Source: an uncultured Tateyamaria sp. (GTDB lineage: Bacteria; Pseudomonadota; Alphaproteobacteria; Rhodobacterales; Rhodobacteraceae). From it: a DNA stretch of 64,000 bases. Location of the stretch: the NCBI RefSeq assembly GCF_947503385.1, contig NZ_CANNDO010000001.1, positions 806,001 through 870,000 on the forward strand, in the 5' to 3' direction. The notes under the pieces were generated by a model that made no database searches, was not told the origin of the DNA, and was given only the letters and a program-made list of their open reading frames with translations. Made by a program: the position numbers and the translations under genes. This document shows, in pieces, positions 8,367 through 19,394 of the stretch (within the stretch, counting starts at the first letter, position 1; every line of letters starts with the position of its first letter).

Positions 8367-9161
8367 ATGCCAGATCTCGACGACGCCTATGCCAACGGCG
8401 CCTACATTGACGGGGCCGAAGGCTTTCCGCCGCGCTGGCAGGCGCAGGCCGCAGCCTATCGCGCAGCACGAGGGGACCGGGCGCGGCTGGCGGTCAGCTA
8501 TGGCCCATCCGAGCGGATGGCCTACGATCTGTTCCAGCCCGAAGGCCCCTCGCACGGCACGCTGATCTTTGTGCATGGCGGCTATTGGCTCAAGTTTCAC
8601 CGGCATGACTGGTCCCACCTTGCCGCCGGTGCCAATGCGCGCGGCTGGTCGGTTGCGATGCCGTCCTATGATCTTGTGCCCCGTGTCAGCATCGCGGGGA
8701 TTACCCAACAGATTGCCCAAGCGGTGACGCATATCGCGGCCAATACCTCTGGCCCGATCAGCCTCGCGGGGCATTCCGCTGGCGGTCATCTGGTGTCGCG
8801 GATGCTGGCACCCGGTATGCTGCATCGTGACGTTATGGCGTGCCTGACCTGCGTGGTGCCGATTTCACCGGTCAGCGATCTCGAACCGCTGATCCGCACC
8901 TCGATGAATGCTGATTTTGCGCTCGACACGGCCATGGCCCGCGCCGAAAGCCCGGTGCATCAGCCCACGCCCGACGTGCCGGTGACCGTGCGCGTGGGGG
9001 CCGACGAACGGCCCGTGTTTCTGGATCAGGCGCAGTGGTTGGCGCAGGCGTGGGGTGCTGCGCATGATGTCGTGGAGGGCCTGCACCATTTTGACATCAT
9101 CGATGCCTTGCAGGACGACACCAGCGCCCTGATCCACAGCCTGACTAGCGTAACGCGCTAG
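8367..9161 (+). CDS. Alpha/beta hydrolase, arylformamidase-like
   Basis: A 264-aa hydrolase with the oxyanion-hole motif HGGYW near residue 73 and the nucleophile elbow GHSAGGH. A C-terminal acid (RVGADERPVF) and histidine (HHFDII) complete the triad. The HGGYW form and length resemble bacterial kynurenine formamidase-like esterases, but there are no tryptophan-catabolism genes nearby, so the substrate is unassigned. The start at 8367 follows GGAGG at a good distance; longer in-frame starts lack one. Its last 17 bases overlap the 3' end of the convergent secreted-protein gene. Confidence 0.85.
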   Translation: MPDLDDAYANGAYIDGAEGFPPRWQAQAAAYRAARGDRARLAVSYGPSERMAYDLFQPEGPSHGTLIFVHGGYWLKFHRHDWSHLAAGANARGWSVAMPSYDLVPRVSIAGITQQIAQAVTHIAANTSGPISLAGHSAGGHLVSRMLAPGMLHRDVMACLTCVVPISPVSDLEPLIRTSMNADFALDTAMARAESPVHQPTPDVPVTVRVGADERPVFLDQAQWLAQAWGAAHDVVEGLHHFDIIDALQDDTSALIHSLTSVTR

Positions 9162-9627
9162 GCGCGCAGGCGCGGCCCTTCAGGCATTGGCGGACCTTTT
9201 TGATGGTCGCCCTGTCGGGCGCGCTGAACACGTAGCCGCCACAGGGGCCACTGCCGAGCGTGTAGGCGTCACCGTCCTTGCGCAGAAAGGCCAGAACCTT
9301 GCCCGGCGTGGCCCCGCCGCACCAATGCGCGGCGCACTCGACCCTTAGCGTCAGATCGGTGGCAAAGGGCGCGTCTGCCCCGCGCCGCACCATCGCCAGC
9401 CCGTCGAATGTGGCGGGGATGGTGGTGTCTTTGGGCAGGTCATCAGGGTTTTTGAGACGCGCCAGAGGCAGCGCGTTTTCGTCAAAATCCAACGTGCCGA
9501 TCACCGGAATATAGGACGCATCGGATCTGTCCGCCTGCAGGTACGCATCCGTTACGCCCCATGGCAGGCAGGACAACGCTTGGCCCAGCGACGGCATTAC
9601 ACACAGGCAAAGCGCCAGCATACGCAT
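9145..9627 (-). CDS. Small secreted protein, uncharacterised
   Basis: A 160-aa protein beginning with a clear signal peptide ([19 protein letters not shown]) followed directly by cysteine. The mature part holds several cysteines (for example CAAHWCGG and GSGPCGGYV), consistent with disulfides in the periplasm. It is the third gene of a minus-strand operon: its ATG overlaps the rppH stop by one base. I do not recognise a named domain. The cysteine right after the signal sequence could suggest a lipoprotein, but the preceding residues (QALS) are not a strong lipobox, so a soluble periplasmic protein is favoured. Confidence 0.75.
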   Translation of the reverse strand: MRMLALCLCVMPSLGQALSCLPWGVTDAYLQADRSDASYIPVIGTLDFDENALPLARLKNPDDLPKDTTIPATFDGLAMVRRGADAPFATDLTLRVECAAHWCGGATPGKVLAFLRKDGDAYTLGSGPCGGYVFSAPDRATIKKVRQCLKGRACAPSALR

Positions 9628-10105
9628 CACAAATGCCCCTCGAACTCGGCCAGCACCTGCATATAGACGTCGCGCTTGAACGGCACGATGGCGTCGGGCA
9701 GGTCGGCGGGCGGCATCCAGCGCCACGACGAAAACTCCGGGTCGTCAGTGTCGATGTTGATCTGATCGTCCGAGCCGAGAAACCGCAGCAGGAAATATTT
9801 TTGCTCCTGCCCGCGAAACCGCCCCTTCCACAGTTTGGGGATCAGGTCATGGGGCAGTTCGTAGGGCAACCAGCCATCCGTTTCGGCAACAACCTCCACG
9901 AGGTCAGCAGTGATCCCGGTTTCTTCTTCCAGCTCGCGCAGGGCGGCGGCGCGGGCGTCCTCGCCCTTGTCGATGCCGCCTTGGGGCATTTGCCACGCAT
10001 CTTTGTAGCGGTCCTTGCGCTGGCCGACCCAAACATGGCCATCCGCGTTCAGGACCATGACGCCCACATTGCGGCGGTAGGGCAGTTTGGCGATGTCATC
10101 GGGTG

Positions 10106-10109
<4 letters not shown>
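9627..10109 (-). CDS. rppH: RNA pyrophosphohydrolase (Nudix)
   Basis: Removes pyrophosphate from the 5' triphosphate of mRNAs to start decay, and hydrolyses diadenosine polyphosphates. The 160-aa protein has the complete Nudix box [20 protein letters not shown] near residues 42-65. It also has the RppH-typical [11 protein letters not shown] start and WQMPQGG. It is in an operon with an upstream GNAT acetyltransferase (ATGA overlap) and a downstream secreted protein (TGATG overlap). All catalytic acidic residues are present, so it should be active. Confidence 0.93.
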
Positions 10110-12686
<2,577 letters not shown>

Positions 12687-12721
12687 TTGCGGATACGGGG
12701 TGCCGCGGATAGCGTCCGACC

Positions 12722-13657
12722 ATGCCAATCTGTGCCTTTGATATCGACGACACCGGACAGGCCGCCCCGGCGGGCACAGGCCCTGTAACGTCCGGCTACC
12801 GCTGGCTGCATTTCGATCTGGCGGACCCGGACCTGCCTGCCTTTCTGTCCGACCATGTGGCCGACATCCCTGCGGCAGGCCTTCTGGCACCCGAAACGCG
12901 GCCGCGTTGCGACCCTTACGCGGATGGGCTGATCCTGAACCTGCGGGGCGTCAATATGAACAACGATGGCCCGGTGGACCAGATGGTCGCCGTGCGCATC
13001 TGGGTGACCAAAACGCTGTTGATCACGGTACAGGCCCGCCACGTCGTCGCCGTGGACGAATTGCGGCACGAGGCCGAGGCCGGCGCCGCACCAGCCAATG
13101 CGCTGACAATGGTGGGTCAGTTGGCGCGCCGTCTGATGCGACGCGTGCGCGATACGGTCTTTGACCTCAGCGACCGGGTCGACGTGATGGAGGATACGGT
13201 TGTCGATGATGACGCCCCGTTGCCGCACGAACTGGCCGAAGAGCGCCGAATGGCCATCCGTCTGCGCCGTTATCTTGGGCCGCAGCGCGACGCGCTGGAC
13301 GCGCTGGTGCTGACCGACAGCGCGCTGATGACCGACCGCCTGCGCGCGCAAATGCGCGAACAGGCCAACCTCGCCAAACTCGCGGTCGAAGAACTGGACG
13401 CGCTGGTCGCCCGCATGACCGCCGTGCAGGATCACCACACCGCGCAGGCCGCGCTCAAGCAGGGCCACAATGGCTATGTCCTGTCCATCGTGGCGGCGGT
13501 GTTCCTGCCGCTGGGATTCATCACCGGATTGTTCGGCGTGAATGTCGCGGGGATGCCCGGGGTCGGAACCCCGTGGGCCTTTGCCGCGCTCTGTGCTGCG
13601 ATGGTGGTGATTTCAGTCGCCGCATTGTGGTTGATGCGGCGGCTCAAATGGATCTGA
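12722..13657 (+). CDS. zntB: Zinc transporter ZntB (CorA family)
   Basis: A 311-aa inner-membrane metal transporter of the CorA/ZntB superfamily. The large N-terminal cytosolic domain ends in long helices rich in charged residues (about 140-245). These are followed by two membrane spans at the C-terminus (SIVAAVFLPLGFITGLFGVN and WAFAALCAAMVVISVAAL). The loop signature is GVN followed by VAGMPG, as in ZntB, rather than the GMN of magnesium-transporting CorA. It stands 35 bases after fadH on the same strand and converges with the DUF4399 gene six bases downstream. Confidence 0.88.
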   Translation: MPICAFDIDDTGQAAPAGTGPVTSGYRWLHFDLADPDLPAFLSDHVADIPAAGLLAPETRPRCDPYADGLILNLRGVNMNNDGPVDQMVAVRIWVTKTLLITVQARHVVAVDELRHEAEAGAAPANALTMVGQLARRLMRRVRDTVFDLSDRVDVMEDTVVDDDAPLPHELAEERRMAIRLRRYLGPQRDALDALVLTDSALMTDRLRAQMREQANLAKLAVEELDALVARMTAVQDHHTAQAALKQGHNGYVLSIVAAVFLPLGFITGLFGVNVAGMPGVGTPWAFAALCAAMVVISVAALWLMRRLKWI

Positions 13658-13663
13658 CCGGCG

Positions 13664-14104
13664 TCACTCGACCGTGATCGTGATCACGTCGCTGGTGATC
13701 GGGGTGGCGTGCGGCACGTGGTTCAGGTCCCCCATCACCAGCTGCATCGTGTGCTGGCCGGGATCAAGGTCCAGCGTCACCTGCGTCTGACCACCGCCAA
13801 AGTGGATGTGGTTTTCATCGGCGGGCAGGCCGTATTCAAGCTCTTCCGCGCCGTCGGGACCATCGCCCAGCGGCGGGCGGTTCAGCAACAGGTGGTGGTG
13901 GCCGGTATTCTCGCGCTCGGTGCCCGCAGGGGCCACGCCCATGTTCTCAAGTCCAAAGACCACCGTCACCGGAGAGCTGACTGTCGCGCCATCCTCAAGG
14001 TTCACAAAATAGACGCGGGCGCCGTCCGGCGCGGGTGTGCCTTGTGCAAAAACGGCGGAAGCCAGCCCAAGAGCCGCGCACAGGCCGATCACGAATTTTT
14101 TCAT
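13664..14104 (-). CDS. DUF4399 secreted protein
   Basis: A 146-aa periplasmic protein: signal peptide MKKFVIGLCAALGLASAVFA, then a single DUF4399 domain marked by GHHHLLLN and ENHIHFGGGQT. The histidine-rich motifs suggest possible metal binding, but no function is established. The start at 14104 follows GGAGG. It is divergent from the ECF sigma-factor gene with about 100 bases between them, so it could be a target of that sigma factor (inference). Confidence 0.85.
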   Translation of the reverse strand: MKKFVIGLCAALGLASAVFAQGTPAPDGARVYFVNLEDGATVSSPVTVVFGLENMGVAPAGTERENTGHHHLLLNRPPLGDGPDGAEELEYGLPADENHIHFGGGQTQVTLDLDPGQHTMQLVMGDLNHVPHATPITSDVITITVE

Positions 14105-14208
14105 TTCCCATTTCCTCCGAAACATGGTGGTTTGCCCCAAGGTAACACGTCGAGGGCAGTTTTATTCGCACAACTGCAAAAGATTCCGTCAGCGAGGTTC
14201 GGGACGGC

Positions 14209-14688
14209 ATGAGCGCGGTCTTTCCGCGCCTGTGGCGCTATTCCGTGGCGCTCACCGGACGACGTGACTGGGCCGACGATCTGGCCCAGACAACCTGCCT
14301 GCGCGCGCTGGACAAGGCCGACCAGTTCGAGGCGGGCACACATCTGGACCGCTGGATGTTCCGCATGGCCCAACGCATCTGGCTGAACGAACTGCGATCG
14401 CGCAAGGTGCGCACCGGTGGCGGCCTCGTTCCGGTCGAAGAAATCGACCTTCCGGATAAATCTCCTGCCGCAGATACGAATATTCTCGCCCGTGACGTGT
14501 TGAACAGAGTGAACGCCTTACCCGAGGCACAACGTCACTCCGTCTTCCTCGTCTACGTGGAAGGCTATAGCTACAAGGAAGCGGCCGAGATTATGGACAT
14601 CCCCATCGGCACCGTCATGAGCCGCCTGGCCGCCGCCCGCAAACGGCTGGGCGAGGACATGGCGGATGCCAAAGGTCAAACATCATGA
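14209..14688 (+). CDS. ECF-type RNA polymerase sigma factor
   Basis: A compact 159-aa sigma-70 family protein with only regions 2 and 4. Region 2 includes LTGRRDWADDLAQTTCLRAL and WMFRMAQRIW. Region 4 has the helix-turn-helix VEGYSYKEAAEIMDIPIGTV followed by MSRLAAARKRL. The stop overlaps the start of the anti-sigma gene (ATGA), the standard arrangement for an ECF pair. It should direct transcription of an envelope or oxidative-stress regulon including its own operon. The divergent DUF4399 gene is a candidate target. No clear ECF -35/-10 pair could be picked out by eye. Confidence 0.9.
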   Translation: MSAVFPRLWRYSVALTGRRDWADDLAQTTCLRALDKADQFEAGTHLDRWMFRMAQRIWLNELRSRKVRTGGGLVPVEEIDLPDKSPAADTNILARDVLNRVNALPEAQRHSVFLVYVEGYSYKEAAEIMDIPIGTVMSRLAAARKRLGEDMADAKGQTS

Positions 14689-15458
14689 CCCAGACACACA
14701 CATTCACGGACGAAGAGCTGACCGCCTTTCTCGACGGTGAGGCGGACGACGCGCTGGCCACTGCCATAGGTGAGGCGCTGGAAACCGACACGGCTCTGGG
14801 TGAACGGCTGGCGTCGCTCGACATTCCGATGGCCGAACTGGCCGAGGCGTATAACGCGCTGCTTGATGATGCGCCGCCCATGCCCGCATTGCCCGCCGCA
14901 CCCTCCGCCGCAGATGCCGCACCGCGGTTCGGCTGGGGCTGGGGCATCGGCACCTTCGGCACGGGGATCGCCGCCGGACTGGCCATGGCGCTGTTCACCG
15001 GCTTTGGCCAGCCGCAGCCTGCGCCGCCTCCGGGCTGGGCGGCCTTTGTTGCCTCCTACCAATCGCTCTATACGCCGGAAACGCTGGCGTCTGTGACCAC
15101 GACCGACGCCGAGCGCGCCGCACAATTGCAAACCGTATCCGCTGCGCTGGGCCTCGACCTCACGTCGCTGCCCGATGCAGAAGGTCTGACCTTCAAACGG
15201 GCGCAGGTGCTGGGCTTTAACGGCAAGCCGCTGGTGCAACTGGCCTACCAACGTGCCGACGGCACGCCGGTGGCGCTGTGCATCATCCCGGCAGGCCCCG
15301 ACGGCAAACCGGTGAGCATGGGCGCGGCACAGGGCATGGAACTGGCGCGCTGGAACACGCCCGGCTACGGCTTTCTGCTGATCGGAGGCCAGGACCAGGC
15401 GCCGCTACAGACCGAAGCCGACACGTTCCAAAGCTGGAGCGTCGGCGACACCATCTGA
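14685..15458 (+). CDS. Membrane-bound anti-sigma factor
   Basis: A 257-aa protein. The N-terminal cytosolic domain (EELTAFLDGEADDALATAIG) fits the anti-sigma helical fold. The zinc-binding HxxxCxxC of ZAS-type anti-sigmas is absent. One membrane span lies near residues 88-105 (GTFGTGIAAGLAMALFTGF), followed by a periplasmic domain of about 150 residues. It is translationally coupled to the ECF sigma gene by an ATGA overlap and should hold that sigma factor inactive at the membrane until an envelope signal is sensed. Confidence 0.85.
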   Translation: MTQTHTFTDEELTAFLDGEADDALATAIGEALETDTALGERLASLDIPMAELAEAYNALLDDAPPMPALPAAPSAADAAPRFGWGWGIGTFGTGIAAGLAMALFTGFGQPQPAPPPGWAAFVASYQSLYTPETLASVTTTDAERAAQLQTVSAALGLDLTSLPDAEGLTFKRAQVLGFNGKPLVQLAYQRADGTPVALCIIPAGPDGKPVSMGAAQGMELARWNTPGYGFLLIGGQDQAPLQTEADTFQSWSVGDTI

Positions 15459-15598
15459 TTGCAGGATCACAGGCCCCGGTCGTTTCCGTGCCTTCAACGA
15501 TCCCTACAATCATCCCGATATTATCCCATCCCTGCCCCGATCCTGCCCAGATTGGTCGGCATACCTGCACCTCGAGTAGATTAACGAAAGGGCCGGCA

Positions 15599-16504
15599 AT
15601 GGACCGCCTCACAGAAATGGAAGCCTTCGCCACCGTGGTTGACCAAGGTGGTTTCACCGACGCGGCCAAAAAGATGGGGATTTCCAAATCCGCCGTCTCC
15701 AAACACGTCTCGTCGCTGGAGGCTCGTCTGGGTGCGCGCCTGCTGAACCGGACCACACGCCGGGTCAGCCCGACCGAGATTGGACTTGCCTATTATGACC
15801 GCGCCCGCCGCGTGCTGAATGACGCAGGCGAGGCTGACGCGCTGGTCACCTCAATGCAATCCGCGCCTTCGGGGCTGCTGCGCATCTCCGTGGCCACGGA
15901 TTTCGGCGTCAATCACCTGTCACCGGCGCTGTCGGAATTCCTTGAGGATTTCCCCGACATCACCGTCAATATGGTGCTGAACAACCGCTACGTCGAACTC
16001 ATCTCCGAAGGGTTCGACATGGCCGTGCGCATCGGCGAACTCGAAGACAGCACGCTGCGCGCCCGCAAGCTGACCGAGACGACGAAACGCATGATCGCCA
16101 GCCCCGAATATTTCCAGAAATTCGGACGGCCCGAAAAGATCGACGATCTGAACGAACACAAACTGCTGCACTATTCCAACCAATCGTCGGGCAATGTGTG
16201 GAAACTCACCGCACCGTCGGGCGAAAAACGTCAGGTGCGCACCGCTGGCTGGCTCAGCGTTAATGACGGGCAGTCACTGCTGAACGCGGCCATTTCGGGC
16301 CTCGGCATCGCCTATCTGCCCAGCTTCCTCTATGCCGACGCGATGGAAAAGGGCTTGGTGCAGGACGCCATCCCCGATCTGCCGATGGAAACCCAAGGCA
16401 TCTACGCCGTTTACCCACCGGGCCGGTTCACCCAGCCCAAGGTGCGTGCCTTCATCGACTTCCTCGTGCACGCTTTCGCGGACAAGGGTCCGTCAGACTG
16501 GTAA
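15599..16504 (+). CDS. LysR-family transcriptional regulator
   Basis: A 301-aa LysR-type regulator. The winged helix-turn-helix occupies residues 1-60 (FATVVDQGGFTDAAKKMGIS, then KSAVSKHVSSLEARLGARLL). A periplasmic-binding-protein-like effector domain follows to the C-terminus (RIGELEDSTLRARKL is the subgroup mark). It resembles the CrgA/DmlR-type subgroup. No divergently transcribed partner is adjacent, so its target cannot be read from position. A strong intrinsic terminator follows. Confidence 0.9.
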   Translation: MDRLTEMEAFATVVDQGGFTDAAKKMGISKSAVSKHVSSLEARLGARLLNRTTRRVSPTEIGLAYYDRARRVLNDAGEADALVTSMQSAPSGLLRISVATDFGVNHLSPALSEFLEDFPDITVNMVLNNRYVELISEGFDMAVRIGELEDSTLRARKLTETTKRMIASPEYFQKFGRPEKIDDLNEHKLLHYSNQSSGNVWKLTAPSGEKRQVRTAGWLSVNDGQSLLNAAISGLGIAYLPSFLYADAMEKGLVQDAIPDLPMETQGIYAVYPPGRFTQPKVRAFIDFLVHAFADKGPSDW

Positions 16505-16536
16505 CGACCTTCCAACCAACCTCCCCTCGGTTGACC

Positions 16537-16572
16537 TGCCCCGGTGTGCCTCTGCGCATCGGGGCATTTTTT
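16537..16572 (+). terminator. Intrinsic terminator after the LysR gene
   Basis: TGCCCCG (16537-16543) pairs with CGGGGCA (16560-16566). The inner bases extend the stem to about 13 pairs including two wobbles, with a CTCT loop, followed by six thymines. Confidence 0.88.
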
Positions 16573-16774
16573 GCTGTCCTCCACCGCCGGTCCGCACCGG
16601 CAAACAGGGGATGATGCAGGATAATGCTTGGCTTGACGCGCCGCCGCCCTAATTGGCCTATCAGGCGCAATGGCCTGTCGCGACACAGCCATCGGCTTTT
16701 CCGGGCGCCGGACGACAAGATCAACGCAAGGTTTCACCCTCATCCTGTGTAGCCGAGCGCTGAGAGGAGAGACT

Positions 16775-17824
16775 ATGACCAAGGTGATCACCCGCTATTT
16801 CGACAACGCCGAGGCGGCCCGCAAGGCACGCAAAGAACTCTTGTATATCAAGCGTTTGAACCGGCGGATCGTTCATTTGTTCGAAGCGGAAACCGGCAGT
16901 GCCGACGCTCTGGAGGCGGCTGGCGTCGCATCCGCAACGGCCAAGGCCTATGCAGATCGTCTGGCCAAGGGCGGCGCGGTGCTGCTGGTGCGCGCGGGCC
17001 ACAAGCCGCTCAGCGTGGCGCAGACGTCACGCGATGTTATGGCGGATATGGGTGCGGCGGACCTTGGCGATCTGGTCGAAGAGGTCGAATACAAGGACAA
17101 GGTCGAACGCGGCCTGAACGTGCTGCGTGACCATCCGCTGATGCTGTCGCGCCCACGCGATCCCGAAGCAACGAATTTCTACATGGCCGATTGGCCGATC
17201 CCGCTCATCAATCGGAAAAAGCCGTTTACGATGGCGGTGTTCCCGCCGCACGCGCGGATGGCCAATTGGCCCATCCCGCTCATCAATCGGCGCAAACCCT
17301 ACACCAAATCCATCTTTTCGCGCCATGCCCGCATGGCCAATTTCCCGATCCCGCTGATCAGCAAGCGCACGCCCAAGGACAAGTTTGCCTTTCCACGGCA
17401 CGCACGGATGGCGGATTTCCCGATCCCGCTGATCAGTCGCCGCAAGCCCTATACCGGCACCATGATCGGGCGTCACACGCGCATGGCCAACTGGCCGTTC
17501 CCGCATCTGATCAACGGCAAAACGGGCACCAACGCCCTGATGCCCGGCGGGCCACGGATGGCGAATTTCCCAATCCCGCTGCTGAGTGATCGTGAACCCT
17601 ATACGGGTTCGGCCTTTTCGCGCCATGCCCGGATGGCCAATTTCCCGATCCCGCTGATCAGCAAGCGTACGCCCAAGGACAAGTTTGCCTTTCCACGGCA
17701 CGCACGTATGGCCGATTTCATCCTGCCGCTGGTGATCAAGGGTGGGGACAGAAAACGTTCGGGCAAATCGGGCGGGTTTTCCTTTTCGGAGATGTTGGGC
17801 ATTCCGACCCTGTCCCGGCGCTGA
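16775..17824 (+). CDS. 25-residue repeat protein with RMANFPIPLI motif
   Basis: A 349-aa protein started by GGAGA seven bases before the ATG. Residues 1-135 form a globular N-terminal domain reminiscent of general-stress YflT-like folds (weak resemblance only). Residues 136-335 are eight uninterrupted repeats of exactly 25 residues, each beginning RMA(N/D)(W/F)PIPLI and mostly ending near FPRHA or FSRHA. Repeat starts are at 136, 161, 186, 211, 236, 261, 286 and 311. Each unit has a basic, proline-bearing second half. A short GFSFSEMLGIPTLSRR tail follows. No signal peptide or clear transmembrane span is present. The basic, aromatic, amphipathic repeats could bind a membrane, nucleic acid or polymer. 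I do not recognise a described family. Confidence 0.8.
   Translation: MTKVITRYFDNAEAARKARKELLYIKRLNRRIVHLFEAETGSADALEAAGVASATAKAYADRLAKGGAVLLVRAGHKPLSVAQTSRDVMADMGAADLGDLVEEVEYKDKVERGLNVLRDHPLMLSRPRDPEATNFYMADWPIPLINRKKPFTMAVFPPHARMANWPIPLINRRKPYTKSIFSRHARMANFPIPLISKRTPKDKFAFPRHARMADFPIPLISRRKPYTGTMIGRHTRMANWPFPHLINGKTGTNALMPGGPRMANFPIPLLSDREPYTGSAFSRHARMANFPIPLISKRTPKDKFAFPRHARMADFILPLVIKGGDRKRSGKSGGFSFSEMLGIPTLSRR
17180..17779 (+). repeat. Eight tandem 75-bp coding repeats, with a 300-bp higher-order period
   Basis: Eight in-frame 75-base units inside the repeat-protein gene. Most units differ by many substitutions. The stretch at about 17325-17425 is nearly identical to the one at 17625-17725, exactly four units (300 bases) later. 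This implies a recent duplication or gene-conversion event of at least 100 bases within an older repeat array. Confidence 0.85.
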
Positions 17825-17842
17825 ACAGTATGACAGCTGATC

Positions 17843-17874
17843 CGGCCCCGTTTGGTTTGCCACCACCGGGGCCG
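17843..17874. terminator. Hairpin between convergent genes
   Basis: CGGCCCCG (17843-17850) pairs with CGGGGCCG (17867-17874), with a 16-base loop. It lies between the repeat-protein gene and the convergent OmpA-type gene. There is no T-run on either side, so it may act as a weak bidirectional terminator or a 3'-end stabiliser. Confidence 0.5.
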
Positions 17875-17893
17875 CATTGCCGTCGTGGCGGCG

Positions 17894-18823
17894 TCATGTG
17901 CCGTCGCGCACCACAATCACCTCGACCCGCCGGTTTTGTTCCCGTCCTTCTTCCGTGAGGTTTGATGCGCGTGGGGCAAGGTATCCCATGCCCGCCGCTT
18001 CCACCCGCGCAGGGTCCACGCCATAGGTCTGGGTCAGCCGGGTGCGCACCGCCGCCGCGCGGGCCCGCGAGACGCTGATATTGGCATCCAGTCCGCCCAC
18101 GGTATCCGTGTGACCGACCACCGCAATTTGCAGGTTGGGACGCTCTTCCATCAGCGCGGCAAGGTCCGTCATCTCGGGCGACGGGATGTCTGACAGGGTG
18201 GTTGTGCCCACGGCAAATTCGATGCTTGTCATCACCGCAGACCCGGTGCGCAGCAACCGTTCGACAAAATCGGTGGGTGGTGGCGCGGGCGTGTCGACCA
18301 CCCTGTCCCCGGTCAGCGGTACAGGCCGCGCCTCTGCCGTCTCACCCGCCGCGATGATCTGGAGGTAGCCCGCGCTCTGCGCGGCACTGGCCAGCAGCAT
18401 GACCGCCGCAGCCCCGTCCGCGCTGCGCGCGGTGACAAAGTGATAGGCCCGGATGTTCACATACATGTTGGGCGCGGGCAGCACCTCTATGGCAAAGCGG
18501 AAATCGAACCCGCCACAGCTGTCCTGATCACAATCGAGGATCACCTCGTAGCCCGCCGCCTGTACCTGTTCGCGCAAAGGTGCCAGCAATTGCAGCGGCG
18601 TCAGCGCCTGACTGGGCACGCGGTAGGTGCTGCGCTGCACGGGTCCTTCGAACGTGGCCGTCTCCAGCCCCTGATCGCCAAACGGGGCCACCGGCACCGC
18701 CACTTGCGCCAGCGCGCTGTCGCGGGACGCGGTCTGGCGCGCACCGGGCGGCAGTTCCAGCTCCAGCGCAAGGCCCTGCGTGGCCGCCAGCAGCGTCAGC
18801 GCGCGGATCGCGGTGCGCAGCAC
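17894..18823 (-). CDS. OmpA-family peptidoglycan-binding protein
   Basis: A 309-aa envelope protein. The start is taken as GTG at 18823, with AAGG just upstream and a signal peptide (ALTLLAATQGLALE) immediately after. That places it five bases past the stop of the preceding gene. The N-terminal region is uncharacterised. The C-terminal 110 residues are an OmpA-like domain with VVGHTDTVGGLDANISVSRA and GYLAPRASN, which bind peptidoglycan diaminopimelate. It is last in an operon with an AhpD-like protein, a GNAT and a CinA-like protein, with no obvious functional link. Confidence 0.85.
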   Translation of the reverse strand: MLRTAIRALTLLAATQGLALELELPPGARQTASRDSALAQVAVPVAPFGDQGLETATFEGPVQRSTYRVPSQALTPLQLLAPLREQVQAAGYEVILDCDQDSCGGFDFRFAIEVLPAPNMYVNIRAYHFVTARSADGAAAVMLLASAAQSAGYLQIIAAGETAEARPVPLTGDRVVDTPAPPPTDFVERLLRTGSAVMTSIEFAVGTTTLSDIPSPEMTDLAALMEERPNLQIAVVGHTDTVGGLDANISVSRARAAAVRTRLTQTYGVDPARVEAAGMGYLAPRASNLTEEGREQNRRVEVIVVRDGT

Positions 18824-18827
18824 CGCC

Positions 18828-19394
18828 TTACCTGGCCTGCCCGTGATACGCGGCGTTGGGTTGCATCGCGGTGGCCGATGCAACCCGGTTCGACATGTTG
18901 AAAAACGCAGCCACATTGGCCAGATCCCAGATATCCCGGTCGCTCAATCCGTGGTCGCGCAGGGCCTGCCGGTCGGTCTCTTCGATCGTGGCCGAGGCCA
19001 GCGTGATCTTTTCGGCAAAGCCCAGCATCGCCCGCACCCGCGCGTCCACATCCGCCACGCGCCAATTGGTGACCAGCGCCTCGCCCAGCAACGGATCGCC
19101 CGACAGCTGCCGCACGGCAGCGCCATGCGCCACAAGGCAATAATGGCACCGGTTCGTGGCCGACACGACCACCGCCACCATCTCGCGCTCCAGCTTGCTC
19201 AGCCCGCTGGGGGCCAGCATCAGATCGTTGTAAAGCGCCGTAAAGGCGTTCAGCTTGTCGATGTCGAACGCATGTGCGCGCAGCACATTTGGCACAAATC
19301 CCAGCTTTTCGTCGCAAATGTCGAAATAGCGCTGCGTGGCCTCGGGCAGCGGGTCCACCATCGGCAGATCAAGGGCTGTGGGCAGATCGGTCAT
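18828..19394 (-). CDS. Peroxidase-related carboxymuconolactone-decarboxylase-family protein (AhpD-like)
   Basis: A 188-aa protein of the AhpD/CMD family with the redox pair in NRCHYCLVAHGA and the downstream LGFAEKITLAS helix. This group is commonly annotated as a peroxidase-related enzyme. The CxxC plus a following histidine fit alkyl-hydroperoxide reduction. The start at 19394 follows GGAGGAC and overlaps the stop of the upstream GNAT gene (ATGA). The physiological reductant and substrate are not evident. Confidence 0.87.
   Translation of the reverse strand: MTDLPTALDLPMVDPLPEATQRYFDICDEKLGFVPNVLRAHAFDIDKLNAFTALYNDLMLAPSGLSKLEREMVAVVVSATNRCHYCLVAHGAAVRQLSGDPLLGEALVTNWRVADVDARVRAMLGFAEKITLASATIEETDRQALRDHGLSDRDIWDLANVAAFFNMSNRVASATAMQPNAAYHGQAR

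Noticed and set aside
17180..17779. 75-bp periodic array as a possible CRISPR
   Set aside because: The units are contiguous, in frame and encode a 25-residue protein repeat; no direct-repeat/spacer alternation and no cas genes.
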